Source: Pusillimonas minor (lineage in GTDB: Bacteria; Pseudomonadota; Gammaproteobacteria; Burkholderiales; Burkholderiaceae_B). From it: a DNA stretch of 64,000 bases. Positions 39,490 to 47,773 of the stretch are shown piece by piece. Within the stretch, counting starts at the first letter, position 1. Every line of letters starts with the position of its first letter. The notes under the pieces were generated by a model. That model searched no databases, was not told the DNA's origin, and worked only from the letters and a program-made list of their open reading frames with translations. The stretch lies in assembly GCF_014237865.1 (NCBI RefSeq), contig NZ_JACJUU010000009.1, positions 31,854-95,853 of the forward strand, read 5' to 3'. The position numbers and the translations under genes are program-made.

Positions 39490-40289
39490 CGCAAGACACA
39501 CATTTGCTTGAAGTGTCCGGGGTCACCGTCCAGTTTGGTGGTCTGGTCGCCGTCGACAACGTGTCGTTCAATGTGCAACGCGGCGAACTGCTCGGCCTGA
39601 TCGGGCCCAATGGCGCCGGCAAAACCACCGCCATGCGCAGTATTACCGGCGTGGTCAAGCCCGTTGCCGGCCGGGTTGTGCTCAATGGCAAAGACATCAG
39701 CAACCTGCCGGTTCATCAGCGCATCCGCAAAGGTCTGTCGCTATCGCAACAGCTGGTCCGGCCGTTTCGCGAAATATCCATTCTCGACAACGTTGCGCTG
39801 GCCGCCGGCAGCCGATACACACAATCCCCCCTTAAAGCCTTGCTGCATGTGTCGGCCCAGGCCGAGCGCACCCGTGCCCGCGACATGCTCGAGCGCGTAG
39901 GCATTGCGCACCTGGCCGATCAAATGCCGGGGATCCAGCCCTTAGGCGTGCTCAAGCGCATGGAAATGGCGCGTGCACTGGCGCTCGACCCCGAGCTCTT
40001 GCTGCTCGACGAGCCGCTGGCCGGGCTGAACTCAAAAGAAGCACAAACGCTGGCCGACACCATTGCCGACGTCAACCGGCAAGGCGTCACCATCATTCTC
40101 ATCGAACACAACCTCAGCGAGGTCATGCGTATTTGCCAGCGTCTGGTCGTCCTTGATAATGGCCGAAAAATTGCCAGCGGTGCCCCGCGCGACGTCATGG
40201 CCCAGCCCAATGTACGAGCAGCCTACCTTGGGGCCGAAAGCACCGAAGCCAGCAACACCGCCACCGAAACCGGAGACGCCCATGCTTGA
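39486..40289 (+). CDS. Liv-type ABC transporter ATPase (LivG-like)
   Basis: From ATG 39486 the 267-residue ATPase has Walker A GPNGAGKTT, LivG-specific KGLSLSQQLVRPFREISILDNVAL, and Walker B ELLLLDEPLAGLN. The signature segment, here reading QPLGVLKRMEMARAL, has an unusual PLGVLKR where LSYGxQR is expected. A frame from 39447 exists but would overlap livM deeply. It ends 8 nt inside the next ATPase gene. Confidence 0.9.
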   Translation: MTQDTHLLEVSGVTVQFGGLVAVDNVSFNVQRGELLGLIGPNGAGKTTAMRSITGVVKPVAGRVVLNGKDISNLPVHQRIRKGLSLSQQLVRPFREISILDNVALAAGSRYTQSPLKALLHVSAQAERTRARDMLERVGIAHLADQMPGIQPLGVLKRMEMARALALDPELLLLDEPLAGLNSKEAQTLADTIADVNRQGVTIILIEHNLSEVMRICQRLVVLDNGRKIASGAPRDVMAQPNVRAAYLGAESTEASNTATETGDAHA

Positions 40290-40986
40290 TATCAAAGACC
40301 TCTCTTGTGGCTACGGCGCCTTCGAGGCTGTGCATGGCATCTCGTTGTCGCTGCGCCCCGGCACCATTACCGGCTTGCTGGGTGCAAACGGCGCCGGCAA
40401 ATCATCAACCCTCATGTGCCTGGCTGGTCATGTTCAGCTTAATGGGGGCCGTATTGTCTTCAACGACGAAGACATCAGCCAATTGCCTGCCTACGAACGC
40501 GTCCGGCGCGGGTTGGCCATTTCGCCCGAGGGGCGGCGCTTGTTCAAAGACCTGAGCGTTGAAGACAACCTGCGGGTTGGCGGGCTGATCCGGCCCAAAA
40601 CCGATTTCGCCGAAGACCGCGACTTCGTGCTGTCGCTGTTCCCACGTCTGGGCGAGCGGCTCACGTCGCTGGCCGGCAACCTGTCGGGTGGCGAACAGCA
40701 AATGCTGGCCATCGGGCGCGCGCTCATGACCCGGCCCAAAGTCATTCTCATCGACGAGCTCTCGCTGGGCCTGATGCCTAAAGTCATCGACCTTTGCTAT
40801 CACGCGCTCGACGCCCTGAAGGGCAAAGGCATGGCGATTCTGCTGGTCGAACAAAACACTGACCGTGTCCTGAAAATTGCAGACGACATCTGCGTACTCG
40901 AATCTGGGCGTACGGTCTGGCAAGGCAGCGCCCAAGTCGCTGCCCAAGACCCCGACCTGGTCGCTGCTTATCTGGGCCTGCACTAA
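40282..40986 (+). CDS. Liv-type ABC transporter ATPase (LivF-like)
   Basis: From ATG 40282 the product has 234 residues starting MLDIKDLSCGYGAFEAVHGI. It has Walker A GANGAGKSS, LAISPEGRRLFKDLSVEDNL (LivF hallmark), signature LSGGEQQMLAIGRAL and Walker B VILIDELSLGL. The start overlaps the preceding gene by 8 nt. It completes a five-gene transporter placed between hutC and hutU. Confidence 0.92.
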   Translation: MLDIKDLSCGYGAFEAVHGISLSLRPGTITGLLGANGAGKSSTLMCLAGHVQLNGGRIVFNDEDISQLPAYERVRRGLAISPEGRRLFKDLSVEDNLRVGGLIRPKTDFAEDRDFVLSLFPRLGERLTSLAGNLSGGEQQMLAIGRALMTRPKVILIDELSLGLMPKVIDLCYHALDALKGKGMAILLVEQNTDRVLKIADDICVLESGRTVWQGSAQVAAQDPDLVAAYLGLH

Positions 40987-41043
40987 CGCTAGGCCCAACA
41001 CCACAACAACTGCTGTTATGCCTGTTTCTGAAGGAATGCCATC

Positions 41044-42759
41044 ATGAACAACCCAAAAAACACCCCCCCCCTCGCCGATCCCCGCATTGACCCCAGTCGC
41101 GTCATCCGCGCCCCGCGCGGTAGCGAAAAAACCTGCAAAAGCTGGGTCACTGAAGCGGCCTATCGCATGATCCAGAACAACCTGGACGCCGAAGTGGCCG
41201 AAAACCCGACGCACCTGGTCGTGTACGGCGGCATCGGCCGCGCGGCCCGCAACTGGGAGTGCTATGACCAGATTCTGGCTTCGCTGCGCGACCTGGAAGA
41301 CGATGAGTCGCTGCTTGTGCAATCAGGAAAACCAGTCGGCGTATTTAAAACCCACCCCGACGCACCGCGCGTGCTGATCGCCAACTCGAACCTGGTGCCC
41401 AAGTGGGCCACCTGGGAACACTTCAACGAACTCGACCGCAAAGGCCTGTTCATGTACGGCCAAATGACCGCCGGCAGCTGGATTTACATTGGCAGCCAAG
41501 GCATTGTTCAGGGCACGTACGAAACCTTTGTCGAGGCCGGGCGTCAGCACTTTAACGGCGACTGGGCCGGACGCTGGATTTTGACGGCGGGCCTGGGCGG
41601 CATGGGCGGCGCACAGCCGCTGGCAGCCACACTGGCCGGCGCGGTATCACTTAATATTGAATGCCAGCAGAGCAGTATCGACTTTCGTTTGCGCACGCGC
41701 TATGTCGACAAACAAGCCAAAGACCTCGACGATGCGCTGGCTCTAATCAAGCACCATACCGAACGCAAAGAAGCCATTTCTATCGCGCTGCTGGGCAACG
41801 CCGCCGAGATTCTGCCCGAGCTGGTCCGCCGGGCCAAAGCCGGGGGTATCCGCCCCGACCTGGTCACCGACCAGACGTCGGCCCACGACCTTATCAATGG
41901 CTACTTGCCCAAGGGTTGGTCGGTAGACCAATGGAAAGCCGCCCAGAAAGACGCTGCGCAGCACCCCGAACTGGTCAAGCAGGCCACGTTGTCATGCGCC
42001 GACCATGTTCAGGCGATGCTCGACTTTCATGCCATGGGCATCCCAACGGTTGACTACGGCAATAACATCCGGCAAGTCGCCTTCGACGCCGGCGTTAAAA
42101 ACGCCTTCGACTTCCCCGGCTTCGTTCCGGCCTATATCCGCCCCCTGTTCTGCGATGGCAAAGGCCCCTTCCGCTGGGTGGCCTTGTCGGGCGACCCCGA
42201 AGACATCTACAAGACCGACGCCAAAATCAAAGAACTCTTCCCCGAAAACAAAGCGGTTGGCCGTTGGCTCGACATGGCAAAAGAACGCATCGCGTTCCAG
42301 GGGCTGCCCTCGCGCATTTGCTGGTTGGGCCTGGGCGAACGCAACCTGGCGGGTCTGGCCTTCAACGAAATGGTACGCAAGGGCGAGCTGAAAGCCCCGA
42401 TTGTCATCGGTCGCGACCATCTGGACACCGGCTCGGTGGCCAGCCCCAACCGAGAAACCGAAAGCATGCGCGACGGTACCGACGCCGTTTCTGACTGGCC
42501 CCTGCTCAATGCCTTGCTGAACACTGCAGGTGGCGCGAGCTGGGTTTCGTTGCACCACGGGGGTGGCGTCGGCATGGGGTATTCGCAGCATGCCGGGATG
42601 GTCATTGTGGCCGACGGCTCCGACGCAGCAGAGAAACGCCTAGCCCGCGTGCTGATCAACGACTGCGGTTCGGGAGTCATGCGCCATGCCGACGCAGGCT
42701 ACGAAGCGGCAATTGCATGCGCCAAAAAGCACGGCCTTAAGCTGCCCATGATCAAATAA
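41044..42759 (+). CDS. hutU: Urocanate hydratase
   Basis: The 571-residue enzyme converts urocanate to imidazolonepropionate using tightly bound NAD. Motifs include [55 protein letters not shown] in the NAD site and [19 protein letters not shown] near the C-terminus. Length is normal. In most clusters hutH, which makes urocanate from histidine, is adjacent; here it is not. Confidence 0.97.
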   Translation: MNNPKNTPPLADPRIDPSRVIRAPRGSEKTCKSWVTEAAYRMIQNNLDAEVAENPTHLVVYGGIGRAARNWECYDQILASLRDLEDDESLLVQSGKPVGVFKTHPDAPRVLIANSNLVPKWATWEHFNELDRKGLFMYGQMTAGSWIYIGSQGIVQGTYETFVEAGRQHFNGDWAGRWILTAGLGGMGGAQPLAATLAGAVSLNIECQQSSIDFRLRTRYVDKQAKDLDDALALIKHHTERKEAISIALLGNAAEILPELVRRAKAGGIRPDLVTDQTSAHDLINGYLPKGWSVDQWKAAQKDAAQHPELVKQATLSCADHVQAMLDFHAMGIPTVDYGNNIRQVAFDAGVKNAFDFPGFVPAYIRPLFCDGKGPFRWVALSGDPEDIYKTDAKIKELFPENKAVGRWLDMAKERIAFQGLPSRICWLGLGERNLAGLAFNEMVRKGELKAPIVIGRDHLDTGSVASPNRETESMRDGTDAVSDWPLLNALLNTAGGASWVSLHHGGGVGMGYSQHAGMVIVADGSDAAEKRLARVLINDCGSGVMRHADAGYEAAIACAKKHGLKLPMIK

Positions 42760-42801
42760 TGACGGCTGTTCGAGCATACAGACGACGCCCGGAGGCCAAC
42801 G

Positions 42802-43410
42802 ATGAACGTTCTTAACGTCCTTCAATTGGCCCCGGTACCCTGGCGTAACGGCCAGGGCCAAACGCGCGAAATCGAAACCTTCCCGTCAGGGGCGGGTTTC
42901 GACGATTTCATCTGGCGCATCAGTCTGGCCGACATCGGGCAGGCCGGTGACTTTTCGGCGTTTGACGGCGTCGATCGCATCATTACCCTGGTCAAGGGCT
43001 CGGGCGTTAACCTGAACTTTAACGACGGCGAACGGCATACCCTTGAATACGGTGTGCCTTACCCATTTGCAGGGGAACGGCCGCTGCATGCTACGCTGCA
43101 GAATGGGCCAGTACAAGACCTGAACCTGATGCTGCGCCGCGGGCTGGCCGCAGGGCGTGTTCAGGCCTGGTCGGCCACATCGGCATGGCCATGCACACCC
43201 GGTACGGCGTATCGGGTGCTGTGCCTTCAAGGGGCATGGCAGCTTCACGTCGAACGCGCCGGCGCGGCCCCCGAAACCGCAACACTGAGCGCATTCGACT
43301 ATGTATCTGTGCCCGACCAGGCAACGCATGTGCATGCAACCCCCAAAACCCCCGACGGCCTGATACTGGTGGCCGACATACAGGCAAGCCCGCCACCCGG
43401 CACGCCCTGA
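42802..43410 (+). CDS. hutD: HutD family protein
   Basis: The 202-residue protein matches the HutD cupin-like family: VPWRNGQGQTREI near the start, FIWRISLADIGQAGDFSAFDGVDR and PFAGERPLHATLQNGPVQDLN in the middle. In Pseudomonas, HutD is thought to limit the level of hut induction, possibly by binding pathway metabolites. It lies between hutU and hutF on one transcript. Confidence 0.93.
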   Translation: MNVLNVLQLAPVPWRNGQGQTREIETFPSGAGFDDFIWRISLADIGQAGDFSAFDGVDRIITLVKGSGVNLNFNDGERHTLEYGVPYPFAGERPLHATLQNGPVQDLNLMLRRGLAAGRVQAWSATSAWPCTPGTAYRVLCLQGAWQLHVERAGAAPETATLSAFDYVSVPDQATHVHATPKTPDGLILVADIQASPPPGTP

Positions 43411-43457
43411 ATCACGCCCGCGCCCATCAACGCTAACTGCATACGAGACTTGACCTT

Positions 43458-44840
43458 ATGAACGGTCTGTTCGCCAAAACTGCTTTGTTGCCCCAAGGTT
43501 GGGCCCGCAATGTCACCCTTGAATGGAATGCCGAGGGTCTGCTGACGGCCGTGTCACCCGACAGCACCCAGGCTCAGGCCCCATGGCCTGTGGTCGACGT
43601 GCTGCTGCCCGGCATGCCCAACCTTCATTCTCACGCCTTTCAGCGCGCCATGGCCGGGCTGACCGAGTACCGCTCTGCCTCGCAAGACAGCTTCTGGAGC
43701 TGGCGCACCCTGATGTATGCCTTTGCACAAAAGCTCGACCCAGATTTGCTCAAGGCGGTGGCCAGTCAGTTGTATATCGAAATGCTTCAAGCCGGCTACA
43801 CGTCGGTTTGTGAGTTCCATTACATTCACCACGATATCGGCGGACTGCCCTACCGCGACCAAACGCTGCTGGCCCAATGCCTGGTAGAGGCCGCCGAAGC
43901 AACCGGCATGGGATTAACGCTACTGCCGGTCATGTATCAGTACGGGGGTTTTGGCAACGCGCAACCCTCAAGCGGCCAAGCCCGCTTTCTGAATTCGCCC
44001 GACTGGATGCTGAACACCTTGACCACACTGCAGCGCCTGCACCCGCAACATGCAGGGCTGCGATACGGGGTAGCGCCGCATTCGTTGCGCGCCGTGTCTC
44101 AAGCGTCTTTGCAACAGTTACTCGATGGTCTGGCCGATTTCAACCCCGAGGCGCCCATTCACATTCACATCGCCGAACAAACCAAGGAGGTCGATGACTG
44201 TATGGCGCACTACGGCCAGCGCCCGGTGCAATGGCTGCTCAATCACTTCAATGTCGACGCGCGCTGGTGCCTGGTACACGCTACCCACATGACAGATGCC
44301 GAAACAACGGCGGTCGCCCGCAGTGGCGCTGTGGTTGGCCTTTGCCCCTCGACCGAAGCCAACCTGGGCGATGGCATCTTTAATGGCATCACCTACAAAA
44401 ACGAAAATGGTGTCTGGGGCATCGGCTCTGACAGCAACATCATGGTTGATGTCGCCGAAGAGCTGCGGTCTTACGAGTATTCGCAGCGGCTGCTGCACCG
44501 GCAACGCAATGTGCTGGCCGCTGGGGCCGATGGTTCGGTGGGGCACCATTTGTTTACCGAAGCCCTGAAAGGCGGCGCCCGCGCAGCGGCACGGCCGGTG
44601 GCCGGCCTGGTCGCCGGCCAGCGTGCCGACGCCATTGTGCTTGACGCCAGCCACCCCGACCTGGCCGGCAAACAGGGCAATGCCTTATTAGACAGCTTTG
44701 TGTTTGCGCGGCATGGCAACGGTCTGATTACCGATGTCATGACGGCAGGCCAATGGCGTGTTCGCCAGGGCACACACATGCAGCAGGCCGTCGTCGCCGA
44801 TGGCTATCGCAAGGCGCTGTCGGTTTTACTGGCCGCTTAA
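43458..44840 (+). CDS. hutF: Formimidoylglutamate deiminase
   Basis: The 460-residue amidohydrolase has metal-site PGMPNLHSHAFQRAMAG, GVAPHSLRAVS, HIHIAEQTKEVDDC, LVHATHMTD and GIGSDSNIMVDVAEELR. HutF converts N-formimidoyl-glutamate to N-formyl-glutamate and ammonia, defining the five-step histidine route completed by HutG. This fits the hutG gene immediately downstream. Confidence 0.95.
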   Translation: MNGLFAKTALLPQGWARNVTLEWNAEGLLTAVSPDSTQAQAPWPVVDVLLPGMPNLHSHAFQRAMAGLTEYRSASQDSFWSWRTLMYAFAQKLDPDLLKAVASQLYIEMLQAGYTSVCEFHYIHHDIGGLPYRDQTLLAQCLVEAAEATGMGLTLLPVMYQYGGFGNAQPSSGQARFLNSPDWMLNTLTTLQRLHPQHAGLRYGVAPHSLRAVSQASLQQLLDGLADFNPEAPIHIHIAEQTKEVDDCMAHYGQRPVQWLLNHFNVDARWCLVHATHMTDAETTAVARSGAVVGLCPSTEANLGDGIFNGITYKNENGVWGIGSDSNIMVDVAEELRSYEYSQRLLHRQRNVLAAGADGSVGHHLFTEALKGGARAAARPVAGLVAGQRADAIVLDASHPDLAGKQGNALLDSFVFARHGNGLITDVMTAGQWRVRQGTHMQQAVVADGYRKALSVLLAA

Positions 44841-44863
44841 CGTCTTTTTATCTGGAATTCATC

Positions 44864-45670
44864 ATGAGCAACACTGTCCCTGCCTTCAAATTTCATCAAG
44901 GCACCACACCCTTGCTGGTGTCCATGCCACACGTTGGCGTGCATATCCCCGACGACATCAAGGCCGGCATGACGCCCGAGGCGCTGCGCCTGCCAGACAC
45001 CGACTGGCACCTTGAGCAGCTCTACGATTTTTTGGTCTCGCTGGGCGCCTCGGTGCTGGTGGCGACACATTCGCGTTATGTGGTCGACCTGAACCGCCCT
45101 AAAGACAACGAAAACCTGTACCCCGGTCAAGACACAACCGGCTTGTGCCCGGTCGACACCTTCCATCGCGACCCCATTTATATGAACAATGCAGTGCCCG
45201 ATGCCGCCGAGATCCAGCGACGGGTCGCCGCCTACTGGACGCCCTATCACACCCAGCTGGCACAAACGCTCGACCAACTAAAAGCAACACACGGTGTTGC
45301 CTTGCTTTGGGATGCGCACTCGATTTGTTCTGTGGTACCACGATTCTTTGAAGGCAAATTACCCGACCTTAATATTGGTACGGCAAATGGCGCCTCTTGC
45401 GACCCCGGGCTTTTGGCGCAGGTTAAGGCCATCGCCGACAATTCGGGCTATACGGTAGCCGTCAACGGCCGTTTCAAGGGCGGCCACATTACCCGAAACT
45501 ACGGCAGGCCCCAAGAGAACATCCACGCCATACAGCTTGAGCTTTCCGAAGCCACCTATATGCAAGAAACCTACCCTTATGCGTTCGATGAGCCCCTGGC
45601 TAACCAGGTCAGGCCCACATTAAACGCATTTTTGGCGCAGATGCTGGCCTGGGCAAAGCAGCAGGCCTAG
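44864..45670 (+). CDS. hutG: N-formylglutamate deformylase
   Basis: From ATG 44864 the product has 268 residues. SMPHVGVHIPDDI near the start and VATHSRYVVDLNRP, ALLWDAHSICSVVPRFF, NGRFKGGHITRNYG are typical of the N-formylglutamate amidohydrolase family. It releases glutamate and formate as the last step of the HutF branch. It starts 23 nt after hutF. A small GC hairpin (around 45692-45706) lies in the 88-nt gap before hutI. Confidence 0.95.
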   Translation: MSNTVPAFKFHQGTTPLLVSMPHVGVHIPDDIKAGMTPEALRLPDTDWHLEQLYDFLVSLGASVLVATHSRYVVDLNRPKDNENLYPGQDTTGLCPVDTFHRDPIYMNNAVPDAAEIQRRVAAYWTPYHTQLAQTLDQLKATHGVALLWDAHSICSVVPRFFEGKLPDLNIGTANGASCDPGLLAQVKAIADNSGYTVAVNGRFKGGHITRNYGRPQENIHAIQLELSEATYMQETYPYAFDEPLANQVRPTLNAFLAQMLAWAKQQA

Positions 45671-45758
45671 TTTCGCACAGCCATCTTCGCTATCGCCCGC
45701 TTCGGGCGAAGCATGTCTTTAATACCTCACATATGCTCAAGCCCCACAAGAGGCCACG

Positions 45759-46991
45759 ATGACACTTTCTGCTGACGATAAATGGGACGATCTATGGCTG
45801 AACGTCCACTTGGCAACGATGCAACCCGGCGCTGGGTACGGCGAAGTTCTTGATGCAGCCATCGCCGTCAAGCACGGGCGGATAGCCTGGTTAGGCAAGC
45901 GTTCTGATTTGCCGGCCGGGCATGCTGCGACCAGGCAGCACGATGGCAACGGGTGCTGGGTCACCCCTGGCCTGATCGATTGTCATACACATATTGTGTA
46001 TGCCGGTAACCGCAGCGACGAGTTCGAAGCGCGCCTGAATGGCGTGCCGTACGAAGAAATTTCGCGTCGGGGCGGCGGTATTGTATCCACCGTCAAGGCC
46101 ACGCGGGCCGCAAGCGAAGATGCATTGTTTGACGCAAGTTTGCCGCGTGTGAAAGCTTTATTGGCCGAGGGAGTCACAACGCTGGAGGTCAAATCGGGCT
46201 ATGGGCTGGATACGGGCACAGAAGCCAAAATGCTGCGCGTGGCCCGCCGGCTGGGTGAGCAACTTGACGTGCGCGTGCGCACCACATTTCTGGGTGCGCA
46301 TGCCGTCCCGCCAGAGTTCAAAACGCGTACTGACGAGTATTTGCAACTGGTGTGTCACGATATGCTCGATACGCTGGTCGAAGCCGGCCTGGTCGACGCC
46401 GTTGATGCGTTCTGCGAGAACATTGCATTTTCTCGTGAACAAACTGAGCAGGTTTTTTTGGCCGCGCAGCGGCATGGGTTGCCGGTCAAGCTGCATGCCG
46501 AGCAGCTCTCTGACCAAGACGGCGCATCGCTGGTGGCGGCGTTTCATGGGCTGTCGGCAGATCATCTTGAATGGCTCTCGCCAAAAGGGGTTCACGCCAT
46601 GGCCCAGGCGGGCACGGTGGCCGTGCTACTGCCCGGGGCGTTTTATACGCTGCGCGAAACACGGCTTCCACCCGTCGAGGCGTTGCGGGCAGCCGGCGTG
46701 CCCATGGCGGTATCCACCGACTGCAACCCGGGCACGTCGCCGATGACATCGTTGTTATTGACGATGAATATGGCGTGTACGTTGTTCCGTTTGACGCCCC
46801 AAGAGGCATTGGCAGGCGTGACGTGTCATGCCGCGCGGGCATTGGGGCTGGCAGAGGAAACGGGCACGCTGTCGGTGGGGAAATCGGCAGATTTTGCGTT
46901 ATGGCGCATTGATCGGCCGGGTGATCTGGCTTACGCGATTGGTTTTAATCCGTGCGCGGGGGTGGTGTTTCGGGGGACGCTGCGGGGGTAA
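45759..46991 (+). CDS. hutI: Imidazolonepropionase
   Basis: The 410-residue amidohydrolase opens 4-imidazolone-5-propionate to formimidoylglutamate. Visible motifs are [20 protein letters not shown] (metal His pair), [44 protein letters not shown] and [11 protein letters not shown]. It is the last hut gene; copy B of the structured repeat begins 69 nt past its stop and no classical terminator is seen. Confidence 0.96.
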   Translation: MTLSADDKWDDLWLNVHLATMQPGAGYGEVLDAAIAVKHGRIAWLGKRSDLPAGHAATRQHDGNGCWVTPGLIDCHTHIVYAGNRSDEFEARLNGVPYEEISRRGGGIVSTVKATRAASEDALFDASLPRVKALLAEGVTTLEVKSGYGLDTGTEAKMLRVARRLGEQLDVRVRTTFLGAHAVPPEFKTRTDEYLQLVCHDMLDTLVEAGLVDAVDAFCENIAFSREQTEQVFLAAQRHGLPVKLHAEQLSDQDGASLVAAFHGLSADHLEWLSPKGVHAMAQAGTVAVLLPGAFYTLRETRLPPVEALRAAGVPMAVSTDCNPGTSPMTSLLLTMNMACTLFRLTPQEALAGVTCHAARALGLAEETGTLSVGKSADFALWRIDRPGDLAYAIGFNPCAGVVFRGTLRG

Positions 46992-47060
46992 ACGTCGGTT
47001 TCGGCCTTTGGGCTATTCGGCGTTTTAACGTCGGGGGCTTGTTGTTTTAGCGCTTGCGTC

Positions 47061-47278
47061 GTGCGACACCCCATGCCGGAGCCCGCAGGCATCGCATGGC
47101 CCCTGCGGGGCTGCCCGCCGTCCAGGCCCTGCCCGTGGCGGGCGCGGAACTCACGAGATCGACCAGCTCCCGGCTGGTCGAAAACGACTCGCTCGAACAG
47201 CCGCGCCCTTGCCCCCACGGTCAAGACCTTTCCGCCGGCATGCTCAAAGCCTTTGGGCCCCGGCATGGGATATCGCAC
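47061..47278 (+). repeat. Structured repeat, copy B
   Basis: Outer arms 47061-47084 and 47255-47278 pair at 21 of 24 positions and differ entirely in sequence from the arms of copies A and C. The core keeps GGC-ATC-GCATG and CATGC-TCAAA-GCC, the GCCCC/GGGGC hairpin, CCGTGG/CCACGG with C opposite TTGCCC, GGGCGCGG (47140-47147) with CCGCGCCC, AACTC opposite TCGAACAG, CGAG/CTCG and the hairpin CGACCAGC/GCTGGTCG followed by AAAAC. Same orientation as hutI, starting 69 nt after its stop. Confidence 0.8.
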
Positions 47279-47460
47279 TGGGGGTCGGGCATATGGCGAA
47301 TACTGCCAAAATTGACCCAGCCGACACGTGCCGAGTATGAAAAGGCCATTAGCAACGCAAAGGCCCAGGTCGAAACTGCGCTTCTGCACAAAGCCGCGGT
47401 GCAATAACAAGCCACCCTGCCCTACAAGGCCCGCACAATCGCCGCAACCCGGCCGGCTTA

Positions 47461-47662
47461 TGGGGCCGATCTGGGCGGGGGCTTTGAGCGCGCCGTCGCG
47501 GGCGCAATGCGTAAGGAGGCAAGGTCGCGACTGTCTGAGCGGAACGTTTTCGACCAGCCGGGGGCTGGTCGATCCCGCGAGTTTCGCGACCGCCTTACGC
47601 ATTGTGACCGTGGCGAGCAGCCCCGAAGGGGCCGCGCGATGCCCCCGCCCAGACCGGCCCCA
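47461..47662 (-). repeat. Structured repeat, copy C
   Basis: Read on the minus strand. Outer arms 47641-47662 and 47461-47482 pair at 21 of 22 positions. Relative to A and B the inner stems are rewritten with compensating changes: GCGCG/CGCGC replaces GCATG/CATGC, and GGTCGCGA/TCGCGACC replaces GGGCGCGG/CCGCGCCC. The closing helix is an extended CAATGCGTAAGG/CCTTACGCATTG. Loops ATC/TCAAA, C/TTGCCT, AACTC/TCAGACAG and AAAAC are kept. It lies 111 nt downstream of the urea carboxylase stop, in the same orientation. Confidence 0.8.
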
Positions 47663-47773
47663 AAACCGGCAGCGCGACAGCAAAGCCAAGGCCCACCCCA
47701 AGCCTGCCGCACTTATGGCAAGCCACAAAGCCGGCAGCACAACGGCAAGCGCGACAGCTTCTCGCCAACGCCA

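Larger units (their letters stand above)
46992..47773. other. Gene-poor region between hutI and urea carboxylase with two structured repeats
   Basis: This 782-bp region contains copy B (47061-47278) and copy C (47461-47662) in opposite orientation, 182 nt apart. Long open frames exist on both strands, but they are explained by GC-rich repeat DNA and do not resemble known proteins. I see no intrinsic terminator for hutI or urea carboxylase, so the repeats are the only structured sequences downstream of both. Confidence 0.7.
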
